The notes below the pieces were generated by a model, which saw nothing but the letters and a program-made list of their open reading frames with translations, did not search any database and was not told where the DNA came from. DNA of 11,457 nucleotides from NCBI GenBank assembly GCA_026990045.1, contig JALSIK010000350.1:1-11457 (forward strand). The letters are read 5' to 3'. Made by a program: the position numbers and the translations under genes. Each line of letters opens with the position of its first letter. Position 1 is the first letter of the stretch. Below, in pieces: positions 5,877 to 11,457 of this stretch. The stretch is from Chromatiales bacterium (lineage in GTDB: Bacteria; Pseudomonadota; Gammaproteobacteria; CAMYNG01).

Positions 5877-6731
5877 TCAGCCCACCCAGCCGGCGATGGT
5901 GAGCAGGGCGATGGCGGCGAGCCAGACCAGGAACGCGCGCCGGGCCAGGGCCAGGGCGCCGGCCACCGCCTCCCACTCTTCCTCCACGCCCGCGGTCTCG
6001 GGCTCCAGGGCCCCGGCGCCGGCGTCCGCCACCAGGGCATCGCCCTCGCGGGTGAGCCAGGTCTCCAGGCTGCGGACGCGGGAGACGGTGTCCACGAAGC
6101 TGCCGGCCAGGGCGAAGGCCGCCACCTCCAGCCGGGTCCCGGGCCAGTCCAGGATGCGGCCCAGCCACGCCGCCGCCTCGGCATAACCCGTCCCCAGGGC
6201 GCCGCCGCCGGACCGGGCCAGGCAGGCGGCGCGGTAGAGGGCCGCCCCCACGGGCCCGAGCACCAGGAACCAGAACAGCACCCCCAGCAGGCGCCGGTGG
6301 AGCTGGACGAAGATGGCCCGGCGCACCGCCACGGCCATCTGCACCGGGTCGGCGGGGGGATCGGCCTCGATGATGGCGGCCGCGGCCTGGCGGGCGGCGG
6401 CGGCGTCCCCGCGGCGGGCGGCGTCGAGGTAGGACTCCACGTCCTGGTTCAGATCACCGGGTCCGAAGGTGTAAACCAGCACCAGGACCGCGAAGGGAAA
6501 ACTGAGCAGCCAGCCGGCGGCGTCCAGCAGTGCCCAGGCCAGCCACACCGCCAGGGTCACGCCGCCCACCACCAGCGCCACCCCGCCCGGGCCGTCGCGG
6601 AAGGGGCGTCCTTCCAGCACATTCCAGACCACGGTGCGGTAACGGTCGAACCAGTCCAGCCGGCGCCAGTCGCGGACGGCATCCACGAAGTGCTCCAGCA
6701 GCAGTGCAAGCAGTACGGCGATGAGAGTCAT
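5877..6731 (-). CDS. ampE: AmpE, inner-membrane protein of the ampDE operon
   Basis: 284 residues, the same length as E. coli AmpE as I recall it. The N-terminus Met-Thr-Leu-Ile followed by a hydrophobic stretch, the central membrane segments (about 50-90 and 145-170), the Asp-Trp-Pro-x-x-Arg-Leu segment (about 192-200) and the closing Leu-Leu-Thr-Ile-x-Gly membrane helix all match the AmpE family. AmpE is linked to beta-lactamase induction together with AmpD, but its biochemical role is not settled. It follows ampD after 55 bases on the same strand, the usual order. The ATG at 6731 lacks a strong ribosome site, but it gives the family N-terminus. A basic and acidic soluble loop (about 98-130) is rich in Ala and Arg. 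No ampG, ampR or beta-lactamase gene is in the window. Confidence 0.9.
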   Translation of the reverse strand: MTLIAVLLALLLEHFVDAVRDWRRLDWFDRYRTVVWNVLEGRPFRDGPGGVALVVGGVTLAVWLAWALLDAAGWLLSFPFAVLVLVYTFGPGDLNQDVESYLDAARRGDAAAARQAAAAIIEADPPADPVQMAVAVRRAIFVQLHRRLLGVLFWFLVLGPVGAALYRAACLARSGGGALGTGYAEAAAWLGRILDWPGTRLEVAAFALAGSFVDTVSRVRSLETWLTREGDALVADAGAGALEPETAGVEEEWEAVAGALALARRAFLVWLAAIALLTIAGWVG

Positions 6732-6786
6732 GGCACGGGTCGTCGGTCCGGGTGGTCCCCGCCCGGTGCGGATGGGGCACAGCCTA

Positions 6787-7377
6787 TCACAGGCGTCCTC
6801 CCGGCGGGTGCCCCGGCCCGCGCAGGGCCAGCCGGAGGCCGGCGCGCAGGCGCGCCCAGTCGAAGGCCGGGCCGGGGTCGGTCTTGCGGCCGGGGGCGAT
6901 GTCGCAGTGGCCCACCACCCGCTCCGGCGTGATGGCGGGATAGGCCCGCATGAGGGCGGCCAGCACCCGCGGCAGGCACGCGTACTGGGCCTCGGCGTAG
7001 GGGGTCTCGTCGGTGCCCTCCAGCTCGATGCCGATGGAAAAGTCGTTGCACGCGGTGCGGCCGCCGAAGCGGGACTCGCCCGCGTGCCAGGCCCGCCGGT
7101 GAAACGGCACGTACTGCACCACCTCGCCGTCGCGGCGGATGAGCAGGTGGCTGGAGACCTTCATCCCGGCGATCTCCGCGAAGCAGGAATGGGCCGCCGG
7201 GTCCAGGCGGTTGGTGAACAGGGCGTCGATGTGGGGCCCGCCGAACTCCCCCGGCGGCAGGCTGATGCCGTGGATGACCACCAGGTCGATGGCGCAATGC
7301 GCGGGCCGCTCGTCGCAGTTGGGCGACGGGCACTGGCGCGCGGCGTCCAGCAGGCCGCTGGCGGGATCCACCTCCAT
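6787..7377 (-). CDS. ampD: AmpD, 1,6-anhydro-N-acetylmuramyl-L-alanine amidase
   Basis: 196 residues; a cytoplasmic zinc amidase (N-acetylmuramoyl-L-alanine amidase type 2 family) that cuts L-alanine peptide from anhydro-muramyl compounds during cell-wall recycling and so lowers the inducer of AmpC beta-lactamase. Visible active-site residues: His36 (Val-Val-Ile-His-Gly), His157 (Gly-His-Cys-Asp) and Asp167 (Lys-Thr-Asp-Pro-Gly) as zinc ligands, with Glu118 in Ile-Gly-Ile-Glu-Leu-Glu-Gly and Lys165 as catalytic residues by comparison with Citrobacter AmpD. It has no signal peptide, which separates it from periplasmic AmiD-type enzymes. The ATG at 7377 begins 5 bases after the stop of the CBS gene; its ribosome site is weak, so coupling to the upstream gene is likely. 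The C-terminus is slightly extended and Gly/Pro-rich compared with the E. coli protein. Confidence 0.95.
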   Translation of the reverse strand: MEVDPASGLLDAARQCPSPNCDERPAHCAIDLVVIHGISLPPGEFGGPHIDALFTNRLDPAAHSCFAEIAGMKVSSHLLIRRDGEVVQYVPFHRRAWHAGESRFGGRTACNDFSIGIELEGTDETPYAEAQYACLPRVLAALMRAYPAITPERVVGHCDIAPGRKTDPGPAFDWARLRAGLRLALRGPGHPPGGRL

Positions 7378-7382
7378 GGCAC

Positions 7383-7796
7383 TCAGCCGGACTGCTGGAG
7401 ATGCAGGCCCTTGAGCACCATGTCGGTGAAGCTCACCACGCCCACCACCTCGCCGTCGCGGTCGATGACCGGTGCCCGCGACAGGTCGAAGCGCGAGAAC
7501 AGCCGCGCGCAGTAGCGGATATCCATCATGGGGTCCACGCTGATGACCGGCTTGCTCATGACCTCGTAGACGTTGACCCGGTCCGGGGCCTTGTCCCGGG
7601 CCAGGACCTGGCGGGCGATGTCCGACAGCAGGAGGATGCCGTACTCGTCGTCCTCGTGACGCTTCTTGACGATGAGGCACTTGGTCTCCACGTGCTTCAT
7701 CTTGCGCATGGCATCGGCGATGGTCTCGAGGCCGTCGATGAGATCCACCTCGGTCTTCATGACGTCCCGCACCCGGATGACCTTGCGTTCGCTCAT
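7383..7796 (-). CDS. Two-CBS-domain protein
   Basis: 137 residues made almost entirely of a pair of CBS domains (about 10-64 and 77-131), which together form a Bateman module that usually binds adenine nucleotides or related ligands. Each domain starts with a typical Val-Met/Met-Ser pattern (Arg-Asp-Val-Met-Lys at 10-14; Tyr-Glu-Val-Met-Ser at 77-81). The second ends with Gly-Val-Val-Ser-Phe-Thr-Asp (119-125), a good adenosine-ribose binding motif; the first has Gly-Ile-Leu-Leu-Leu-Ser-Asp (53-59). There is no catalytic or membrane domain, so it should act by binding a partner. Its ATG overlaps the stop of the P-II-like gene as ATGA, with GGAGG about 7 bases upstream. The context suggests it regulates the DUF1538 membrane proteins; that is inference. 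Confidence 0.9.
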   Translation of the reverse strand: MSERKVIRVRDVMKTEVDLIDGLETIADAMRKMKHVETKCLIVKKRHEDDEYGILLLSDIARQVLARDKAPDRVNVYEVMSKPVISVDPMMDIRYCARLFSRFDLSRAPVIDRDGEVVGVVSFTDMVLKGLHLQQSG

Positions 7797-8143
7797 ATCT
7801 CTTCCTCCACCACCTCGCTCAGCCGCGCCACCTGGTGGGCCACGCCGACGGCGTCCTCCACGTCGATCTGGAAGGCGATGCCGGTGCCCGGCGCCTGGTC
7901 GAACTCGCCCACCTCCGCGATGCGCTCCAGGATCTTGCGGCTCAGGTGTTCCTCCACCAGGAAGAACAATACATCACGCGCGGTCTCCAGCGACAGGCCG
8001 AAGAAGGTCCGGGCCTGTTCCAGGCCCTCGCCGCGCGCGTGGTTGATGACGGTGGCCCCGGTGGCGCCGCAGTCCCGTGCCGCCCGCAGCACGGCCTCGG
8101 TCTTGCGATCCTCCACCAGGGCGATGATGAGCTTGAAGTGCAT
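7793..8143 (-). CDS. P-II-like signalling protein without tyrosines
   Basis: 116 residues. The start Phe-Lys-Leu-Ile-Ile-Ala-Leu-Val, the segment Gly-Ala-Thr-Gly-Ala-Thr-Val-Ile (26-33) and the later Gly-Thr-Gly-Ile-Ala-Phe-Gln-Ile-Asp-Val-Glu-Asp (about 86-97) follow the ferredoxin-like P-II/P-II-like trimer fold, the latter in place of the nucleotide-binding B/C-loop region. The protein contains no Tyr at all, so the Tyr51 uridylylation used by GlnB/GlnK cannot occur. The T-loop region (about 37-55) differs from classical sequences. It is therefore best called P-II-like, expected to sense an adenine nucleotide or similar and to bind a membrane partner. TAGGAGGAGG, overlapping the stop of the DUF1538 gene before it, is an excellent ribosome site for the ATG at 8143. 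Confidence 0.85.
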   Translation of the reverse strand: MHFKLIIALVEDRKTEAVLRAARDCGATGATVINHARGEGLEQARTFFGLSLETARDVLFFLVEEHLSRKILERIAEVGEFDQAPGTGIAFQIDVEDAVGVAHQVARLSEVVEEEI

Positions 8144-8155
8144 GGCGGCCTCCTC

Positions 8156-8929
8156 CTAGCGTTGTGCCCGCCGGGCGCGCCACCGGCCCAGCTGGGCGTA
8201 GCCCATGACGGTCATGATGGGAAAGAGGACGGCGAAGGCGATGAGGCCGAAGCCGTCGATGATGACGCTGCGCCCCGGCACCGTGCCCGCCAGGCCCAGC
8301 CCCAGGGCGGTGACCAGCGGCACCGTGACCGTGGACGTGCTCACGCCGCCGGAGTCGTAGGCCAGCGGAATGATGGCCCGGGGCGCGAACACCGTCTGGG
8401 CCAGCACCACCACGTAGGCGGCGATGATGTACCAGTGCAGCGGGGTGCCGGTGACGATGCGGAACGTCCCCAGCGCGATCCCCGCGCCCACGCCCAGGGC
8501 CACGGCGATGCGCAGGCCCCAGGGATTGATGGTGCCGCCCGAGACCACCTCGGCCTTGATGGCCACGGCAATGAGGGCCGGCTCGGCGATGGCGGCCGAG
8601 AAGCCCAGCAGCAAGCCGAACAGGTAGACCCAGTAATAATCGGACCAGCCCAGCGCCATTCCCTCGCGGTGGGTGACGCCGTGGAGAAAGGCTGGATCGG
8701 TGAGCTGGCGGGCCATGAGCTCGCCCAGCGGGAACAGGGCCTCCTCCAGCCCCACCAGGAACAGGGCCAGGCCCAGCAGCACGTAGGCCGTGCCCTGGAG
8801 CATGCGCCGCAGGTTGGGCAGGGGCCGGCGGATCACCACCAGCTGGAAGAACAGGATGACGGCCAGGATGGGCAGCACGTCCACCAGCGTGGAACGCACC
8901 GCGTCGGTCACCAGCACCAGGAACTCCAT
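8156..8929 (-). CDS. DUF1538 family membrane protein B
   Basis: 257 residues with several hydrophobic helices (about 16-35, 46-64, 98-126, 140-158, 165-186, 198-214, 224-243). Family-type motifs: Phe-Phe-Gln-Leu-Val-Val (27-32), Ala-Glu-Pro-Ala-Leu-Ile-Ala-Val-Ala (115-123), Ala-Tyr-Asp-Ser-Gly-Gly (190-195) running into Ser-Thr-Ser-Thr-Val-Thr-Val-Pro, and Ile-Asp-Gly-Phe-Gly-Leu-Ile-Ala-Phe (224-232). DUF1538 proteins are integral membrane proteins of unproven function, sometimes suspected of ion or solute transport. It starts with an ATG directly after the TGA of DUF1538 protein A, so the two are almost certainly made together. Compared with protein A it has an extra soluble insert (about 75-97) and a basic C-terminal tail. 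Confidence 0.9.
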   Translation of the reverse strand: MEFLVLVTDAVRSTLVDVLPILAVILFFQLVVIRRPLPNLRRMLQGTAYVLLGLALFLVGLEEALFPLGELMARQLTDPAFLHGVTHREGMALGWSDYYWVYLFGLLLGFSAAIAEPALIAVAIKAEVVSGGTINPWGLRIAVALGVGAGIALGTFRIVTGTPLHWYIIAAYVVVLAQTVFAPRAIIPLAYDSGGVSTSTVTVPLVTALGLGLAGTVPGRSVIIDGFGLIAFAVLFPIMTVMGYAQLGRWRARRAQR

Positions 8930-9664
8930 TCAGATCACCATGCCGTAGGCCATGACGAAGATCATGGGGGTCAGCGAGGCGAAGGCGATGAGGCCGAAAC
9001 CGTCCACCATGGGGTTGCGTCCCCGGATGCTGCTGGCCAGGCCCACCCCCAGGGCGGTGACCAGCGGCACCGTGATGGTGGACGTGGTCACCCCGCCCGA
9101 ATCATAGGCGATGCCCACGATCTCGGGCGGCGCGAAGGCGGTCATGATCACCACCCCGGCGTAGCCCCCGACGATGAGCCAGTGCAGCGGCCAGCCCTTG
9201 AGGATCCGGATCACGCCCAGCACGATGGCCACCCCCACCGACAGCGCCACCGCCAGGCACAGGCCGCCGGCGTAGCGCTCCATGGCCGCCGCCTCGCGGG
9301 CGATGAGCCCCGCCTCCGCCGCGGCCTCCGCCGCCTTGCCCGCCACCGCGATGAGGGCCGGTTCCGCCACCGTGGTGCCGAAGCCCAGGGCGAAGGCGAA
9401 CGCCAGCAGCCAGAACAGGCTGCCCTTGCGGGCGAAGGCGTGGGCCAGGGCCTCGCCGATGGGAAACAGCCCCATTTCCAGCCCGCGCACGAACAGGGTC
9501 AGCCCCGCCACCACCAGCAGGGTGCCGGCCACCAGCCGCCCCAGCTGGGGGATGGGCTGCTGCAGCACCACGAGCTGGAAGAAGCCGATGACCAGCAGGA
9601 TGGGCAACAGGTCGCGCACACTGTCCAGCAGCGACTTGCCCAGTCCGTCCAACGGTGACTTCAC
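8930..9664 (-). CDS. DUF1538 family membrane protein A
   Basis: 244 residues from the GTG at 9664, chosen because it gives an N-terminus aligning with protein B; a purine-rich stretch (GGAGGAGCAGGG) lies upstream. The frame extends to 9796 but that part overlaps the divergent promoter and the start of the symporter gene. Same motifs as protein B: Phe-Phe-Gln-Leu-Val-Val (28-33), Ala-Glu-Pro-Ala-Leu-Ile-Ala-Val-Ala (100-108), Ala-Tyr-Asp-Ser-Gly-Gly (186-191), Asp-Gly-Phe-Gly-Leu-Ile-Ala-Phe (221-228). An Ala/Glu-rich soluble loop (110-130) is specific to this copy. The two form a paralogous pair and probably a heterodimeric membrane complex. It is the first gene of a six-gene run ending at ampE. 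Confidence 0.9.
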   Translation of the reverse strand: MKSPLDGLGKSLLDSVRDLLPILLVIGFFQLVVLQQPIPQLGRLVAGTLLVVAGLTLFVRGLEMGLFPIGEALAHAFARKGSLFWLLAFAFALGFGTTVAEPALIAVAGKAAEAAAEAGLIAREAAAMERYAGGLCLAVALSVGVAIVLGVIRILKGWPLHWLIVGGYAGVVIMTAFAPPEIVGIAYDSGGVTTSTITVPLVTALGVGLASSIRGRNPMVDGFGLIAFASLTPMIFVMAYGMVI

Positions 9665-9788
9665 TGCCGGCCCTGCTCCTCCCCTGCCTCCGGCACAGGT
9701 TACCCCATCGCGGCCGCGGTGCAAGCGGCGCCGGATGCCCGTACAATGCCGCTCGTCGCGCCACCGCCACGGGGGAAGACCGCGGAGC
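9665..9788. promoter_or_regulatory. Divergent promoter region between DUF1538 A and the AGCS symporter
   Basis: This 124-base gap separates two divergent transcription units. On the plus strand, TACAAT (9742-9747, five of six matches) is a good -10, with GTGCAA (9719-9724, three of six) 17 bases upstream; this would give a leader of about 35 bases before the symporter ATG at 9789, with GGGGGAAG as ribosome site. On the minus strand only a weak pair (TTGCAC on the complement of the same hexamer, then TAACCT) is visible. A 10-base palindrome, CGCGGCCGCG (9709-9718), sits between them and could be an operator, though such palindromes are common in GC-rich DNA. Confidence 0.4.
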
Positions 9789-11156
9789 ATGGACACCTAC
9801 CTGGCCGTACTGGCCCGGATCCACGACCACGTCTGGGGCCCGCCCATGCTGGTGCTGCTGGTGGGCACCGGGCTGTATCTCACCCTGGGCCTGCGCGGGC
9901 TCACGGTCCGGCGGCTGGGCACCGCCTTCGCCCTGCTGTGGCGCGGGCGCCGCAGCACGGCGGCGGGCGACCTCAGTCCCTTCAACGCCCTGATGACGGC
10001 GCTGGCCGCCACCGTGGGCACCGGCAACATCGCCGGCGTGGCCACCGCCATCGCCACGGGCGGCCCCGGGGCGGTGTTCTGGATGTGGGTCACGGCCGTG
10101 GTGGGCATGGCCACCAAGTACGCCGAGGCGGTGCTGGCGGTGCGCTACCGCGAGACCGATATCCGCGGCCGCTTCCAGGGCGGACCCATGTACTACATCA
10201 AGAACGGCCTGGGACCGCGCTGGCGCTGGCTGGCCGGGACCTTCGCCCTCCTGGGCACGGTGGCGGCGTTCGGCATCGGCAACACGGTGCAGGCCAACTC
10301 GGTGGCCGACGTGGTGCAGCAGTCGCTGGGGGGCGCGCCGTTGACCACCGGGCTGGTGCTGGCGGCGGGCACCGGCCTGGTCATTCTCGGCGGCGTGCGC
10401 TGGATCGGCGCGGTGGCCGGGCGCCTGGTGCCGTTCATGGCCGTGGCCTACGTGGGCGGGGCGCTGGTCATCATCGCCCTGCAGGCCGACCGCGTGCCCG
10501 CCGCCCTGGCCATGATCGTGGGCGACGCCTTCACCGGCACCGCCGCCACCGGCGGCTTCCTCGGCGCCGGCGTGTGGGCCGCCATCCGCTTCGGCGTGGC
10601 GCGGGGGGTGTTCTCCAACGAGGCCGGGCTGGGCACCGCGCCCATCGCCCACGCCGCCGCCCGCACCGCGGACCCGGTGCGGCAGGGCTTCATCGCCATG
10701 CTGGGCACCTTCATCGACACCCTGGTCATCTGTACCATGACCGCGCTGGTGATCATCCTCTCCGGCGCCTGGACCGGCACCGACCCGGCCACCGGCGAGG
10801 GCTACACCGGCGCGGCGCTGACCTCGGTGGCCTTCGACGGGGCCCTGGCCGGCGTCGGGGGCACCCTGGTCGCCCTGGGCCTGGCGCTGTTCGCCTACAC
10901 CACCCTGCTGGGCTGGAGCTTCTACGGGGAACGCTGCGCGGAATACCTGTGGGGGGTGGGCGCCATCGTGCCGTACCGGGTCCTGTGGATCCTGGCCATC
11001 CCCCTGGGCGCCGTGGCCGAGCTGGACCCCCTGTGGGCGCTGGCGGACATCCTCAACGGGCTCATGGCCATCCCCAATCTCGCCGCCCTGCTCCTGCTCT
11101 CGCCGGTGGTGTTCGCCCTCACCCGCGAGCACCTGGCCCGCGGGGGGCGGCCATGA
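9789..11156 (+). CDS. Sodium/alanine (or glycine) symporter, AGCS family
   Basis: 455 residues and highly hydrophobic with about eleven membrane helices; normal length for the alanine/glycine:cation symporter family, which imports small amino acids with sodium (or protons). Signature segments: Thr-Val-Gly-Thr-Gly-Asn-Ile-Ala-Gly-Val-Ala (75-85), Gln-Gly-Gly-Pro-Met-Tyr-Tyr-Ile (130-137), and Phe-Ser-Asn-Glu-Ala-Gly-Leu-Gly (275-282) followed by Ala-Pro-Ile-Ala-His-Ala. The family signature regions are complete. The ATG at 9789 starts just where homology to the family N-terminus begins. Its stop overlaps the nadC start as ATGA, so the two are co-translated. The exact substrate cannot be told from sequence. 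Confidence 0.95.
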   Translation: MDTYLAVLARIHDHVWGPPMLVLLVGTGLYLTLGLRGLTVRRLGTAFALLWRGRRSTAAGDLSPFNALMTALAATVGTGNIAGVATAIATGGPGAVFWMWVTAVVGMATKYAEAVLAVRYRETDIRGRFQGGPMYYIKNGLGPRWRWLAGTFALLGTVAAFGIGNTVQANSVADVVQQSLGGAPLTTGLVLAAGTGLVILGGVRWIGAVAGRLVPFMAVAYVGGALVIIALQADRVPAALAMIVGDAFTGTAATGGFLGAGVWAAIRFGVARGVFSNEAGLGTAPIAHAAARTADPVRQGFIAMLGTFIDTLVICTMTALVIILSGAWTGTDPATGEGYTGAALTSVAFDGALAGVGGTLVALGLALFAYTTLLGWSFYGERCAEYLWGVGAIVPYRVLWILAIPLGAVAELDPLWALADILNGLMAIPNLAALLLLSPVVFALTREHLARGGRP

Positions 11157-11457
11157 GGGACCCGGCCGCGGCCCGGGCCCGGCTGGGGCTGGACGCCGAA
11201 ACCATCGAAGCCCAGGTGGCCGCGGCCCTGGCCGAGGACGTGGGCAGCGGCGACGTCACCGCCGCCCTGGTGCCCGACCGCCCGGCCCGCATGCGGCTGC
11301 TGGCCCGGGAGGCCGGCGTGCTGTGCGGCCGCGACTGGTTCGCGTGCGCCTTCCGCCTGCTGGCCCCCGACGCCGGGATCGCCTGGGCCCGCGGGGACGG
11401 GGACCGCTTCGCCGCCGGCGAGACCCTGGCCCAGGTGCGCGGCCCGGCCCGGGCCCT
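11153..11457 (+). CDS. nadC: Nicotinate-nucleotide pyrophosphorylase (quinolinate phosphoribosyltransferase), N-terminal part
   Basis: The first 101 codons are present; the gene runs off the right edge. The product converts quinolinate and PRPP to nicotinate mononucleotide in NAD synthesis. The visible portion matches the NadC N-terminal domain: Ala-Leu-Ala-Glu-Asp-Val-Gly-Ser-Gly-Asp-Val-Thr (about 26-37), Ala-Arg-Glu-Ala-Gly-Val-Leu-Cys-Gly (54-62), and Gly-Asp-Gly-Asp-Arg-Phe-Ala-Ala-Gly-Glu (about 82-91). The catalytic barrel with the PRPP site lies beyond the window. The ATG sits inside ATGA shared with the symporter stop. In E. coli nadC is divergent from ampDE; the same orientation is kept here with extra genes between. 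Confidence 0.93.
   Translation, partial: MRDPAAARARLGLDAETIEAQVAAALAEDVGSGDVTAALVPDRPARMRLLAREAGVLCGRDWFACAFRLLAPDAGIAWARGDGDRFAAGETLAQVRGPARA

Noticed and set aside
7835..9658. 607-codon open frame on the plus strand opposite the DUF1538 and P-II-like genes
   Set aside because: The product is a His/Gly/Gln/Asp-rich repeat-like string, typical of the complement of hydrophobic membrane-protein codons, and lies wholly over well-supported genes.
9102..11132. 676-codon open frame on the minus strand opposite the AGCS symporter
   Set aside because: Same type of His/Gly/Gln/Arg-rich shadow; its lower part overlaps DUF1538 A in another frame.

Overview
The window is very GC-rich DNA (clearly well above 60% by eye) with tightly packed genes and many overlapping start/stop codons. 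The gene content (ampD, ampE and nadC near one another, a CHASE8-type sensor kinase, P-II-like and DUF1538 genes, an AGCS symporter) suggests a gammaproteobacterium, perhaps an Ectothiorhodospiraceae/Thioalkalivibrio-like lineage. That placement is inference; there is no rRNA or tRNA here to confirm it.

Layout. (1) 1-3600, minus strand: a compact operon read from right to left. It starts with a thiamine-diphosphate (ThDP) enzyme of the acetolactate-synthase type (1765-3600), followed by two different short citrate-synthase-fold proteins (932-1768 and 150-935), each starting on a GTG that overlaps the previous stop as GTGA. The first 21 codons of a probable exported protein follow (1-64, running off the window). 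A plausible sigma70-type promoter lies about 155 bases upstream of the first gene. (2) 3834-5516, minus: an orphan membrane sensor histidine kinase. (3) 5517-5876: an intergenic stretch holding a chain of adjacent perfect inverted repeats bounded by 15-base inverted ends. (4) 5877-9664, minus: a six-gene run of DUF1538 protein A, DUF1538 protein B, a P-II-like protein, a two-CBS-domain protein, ampD and ampE. (5) 9665-9788: a divergent promoter region. (6) 9789-11457, plus: an AGCS sodium/amino-acid symporter overlapping nadC by ATGA; nadC runs off the right end.

How the parts may work together. The divergent nadC / ampDE arrangement is a familiar proteobacterial one (E. coli has nadC divergent from ampDE). 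Here five membrane-transport and nucleotide-sensing genes sit inside it. The DUF1538-DUF1538-PII-CBS module looks like a two-subunit membrane carrier or channel under control of two adenine-nucleotide-type sensors; its substrate is unknown. AmpD and AmpE belong to peptidoglycan recycling and its signalling.

The most unusual unit is the ThDP enzyme with the two citrate-synthase-like proteins. By eye alignment, both lack all three catalytic residues of citrate synthase, and both have Thr-Gly where the catalytic Asp is expected. This suggests a repurposed, probably heteromeric enzyme working with a ThDP carboligase or decarboxylase in an unassigned pathway.
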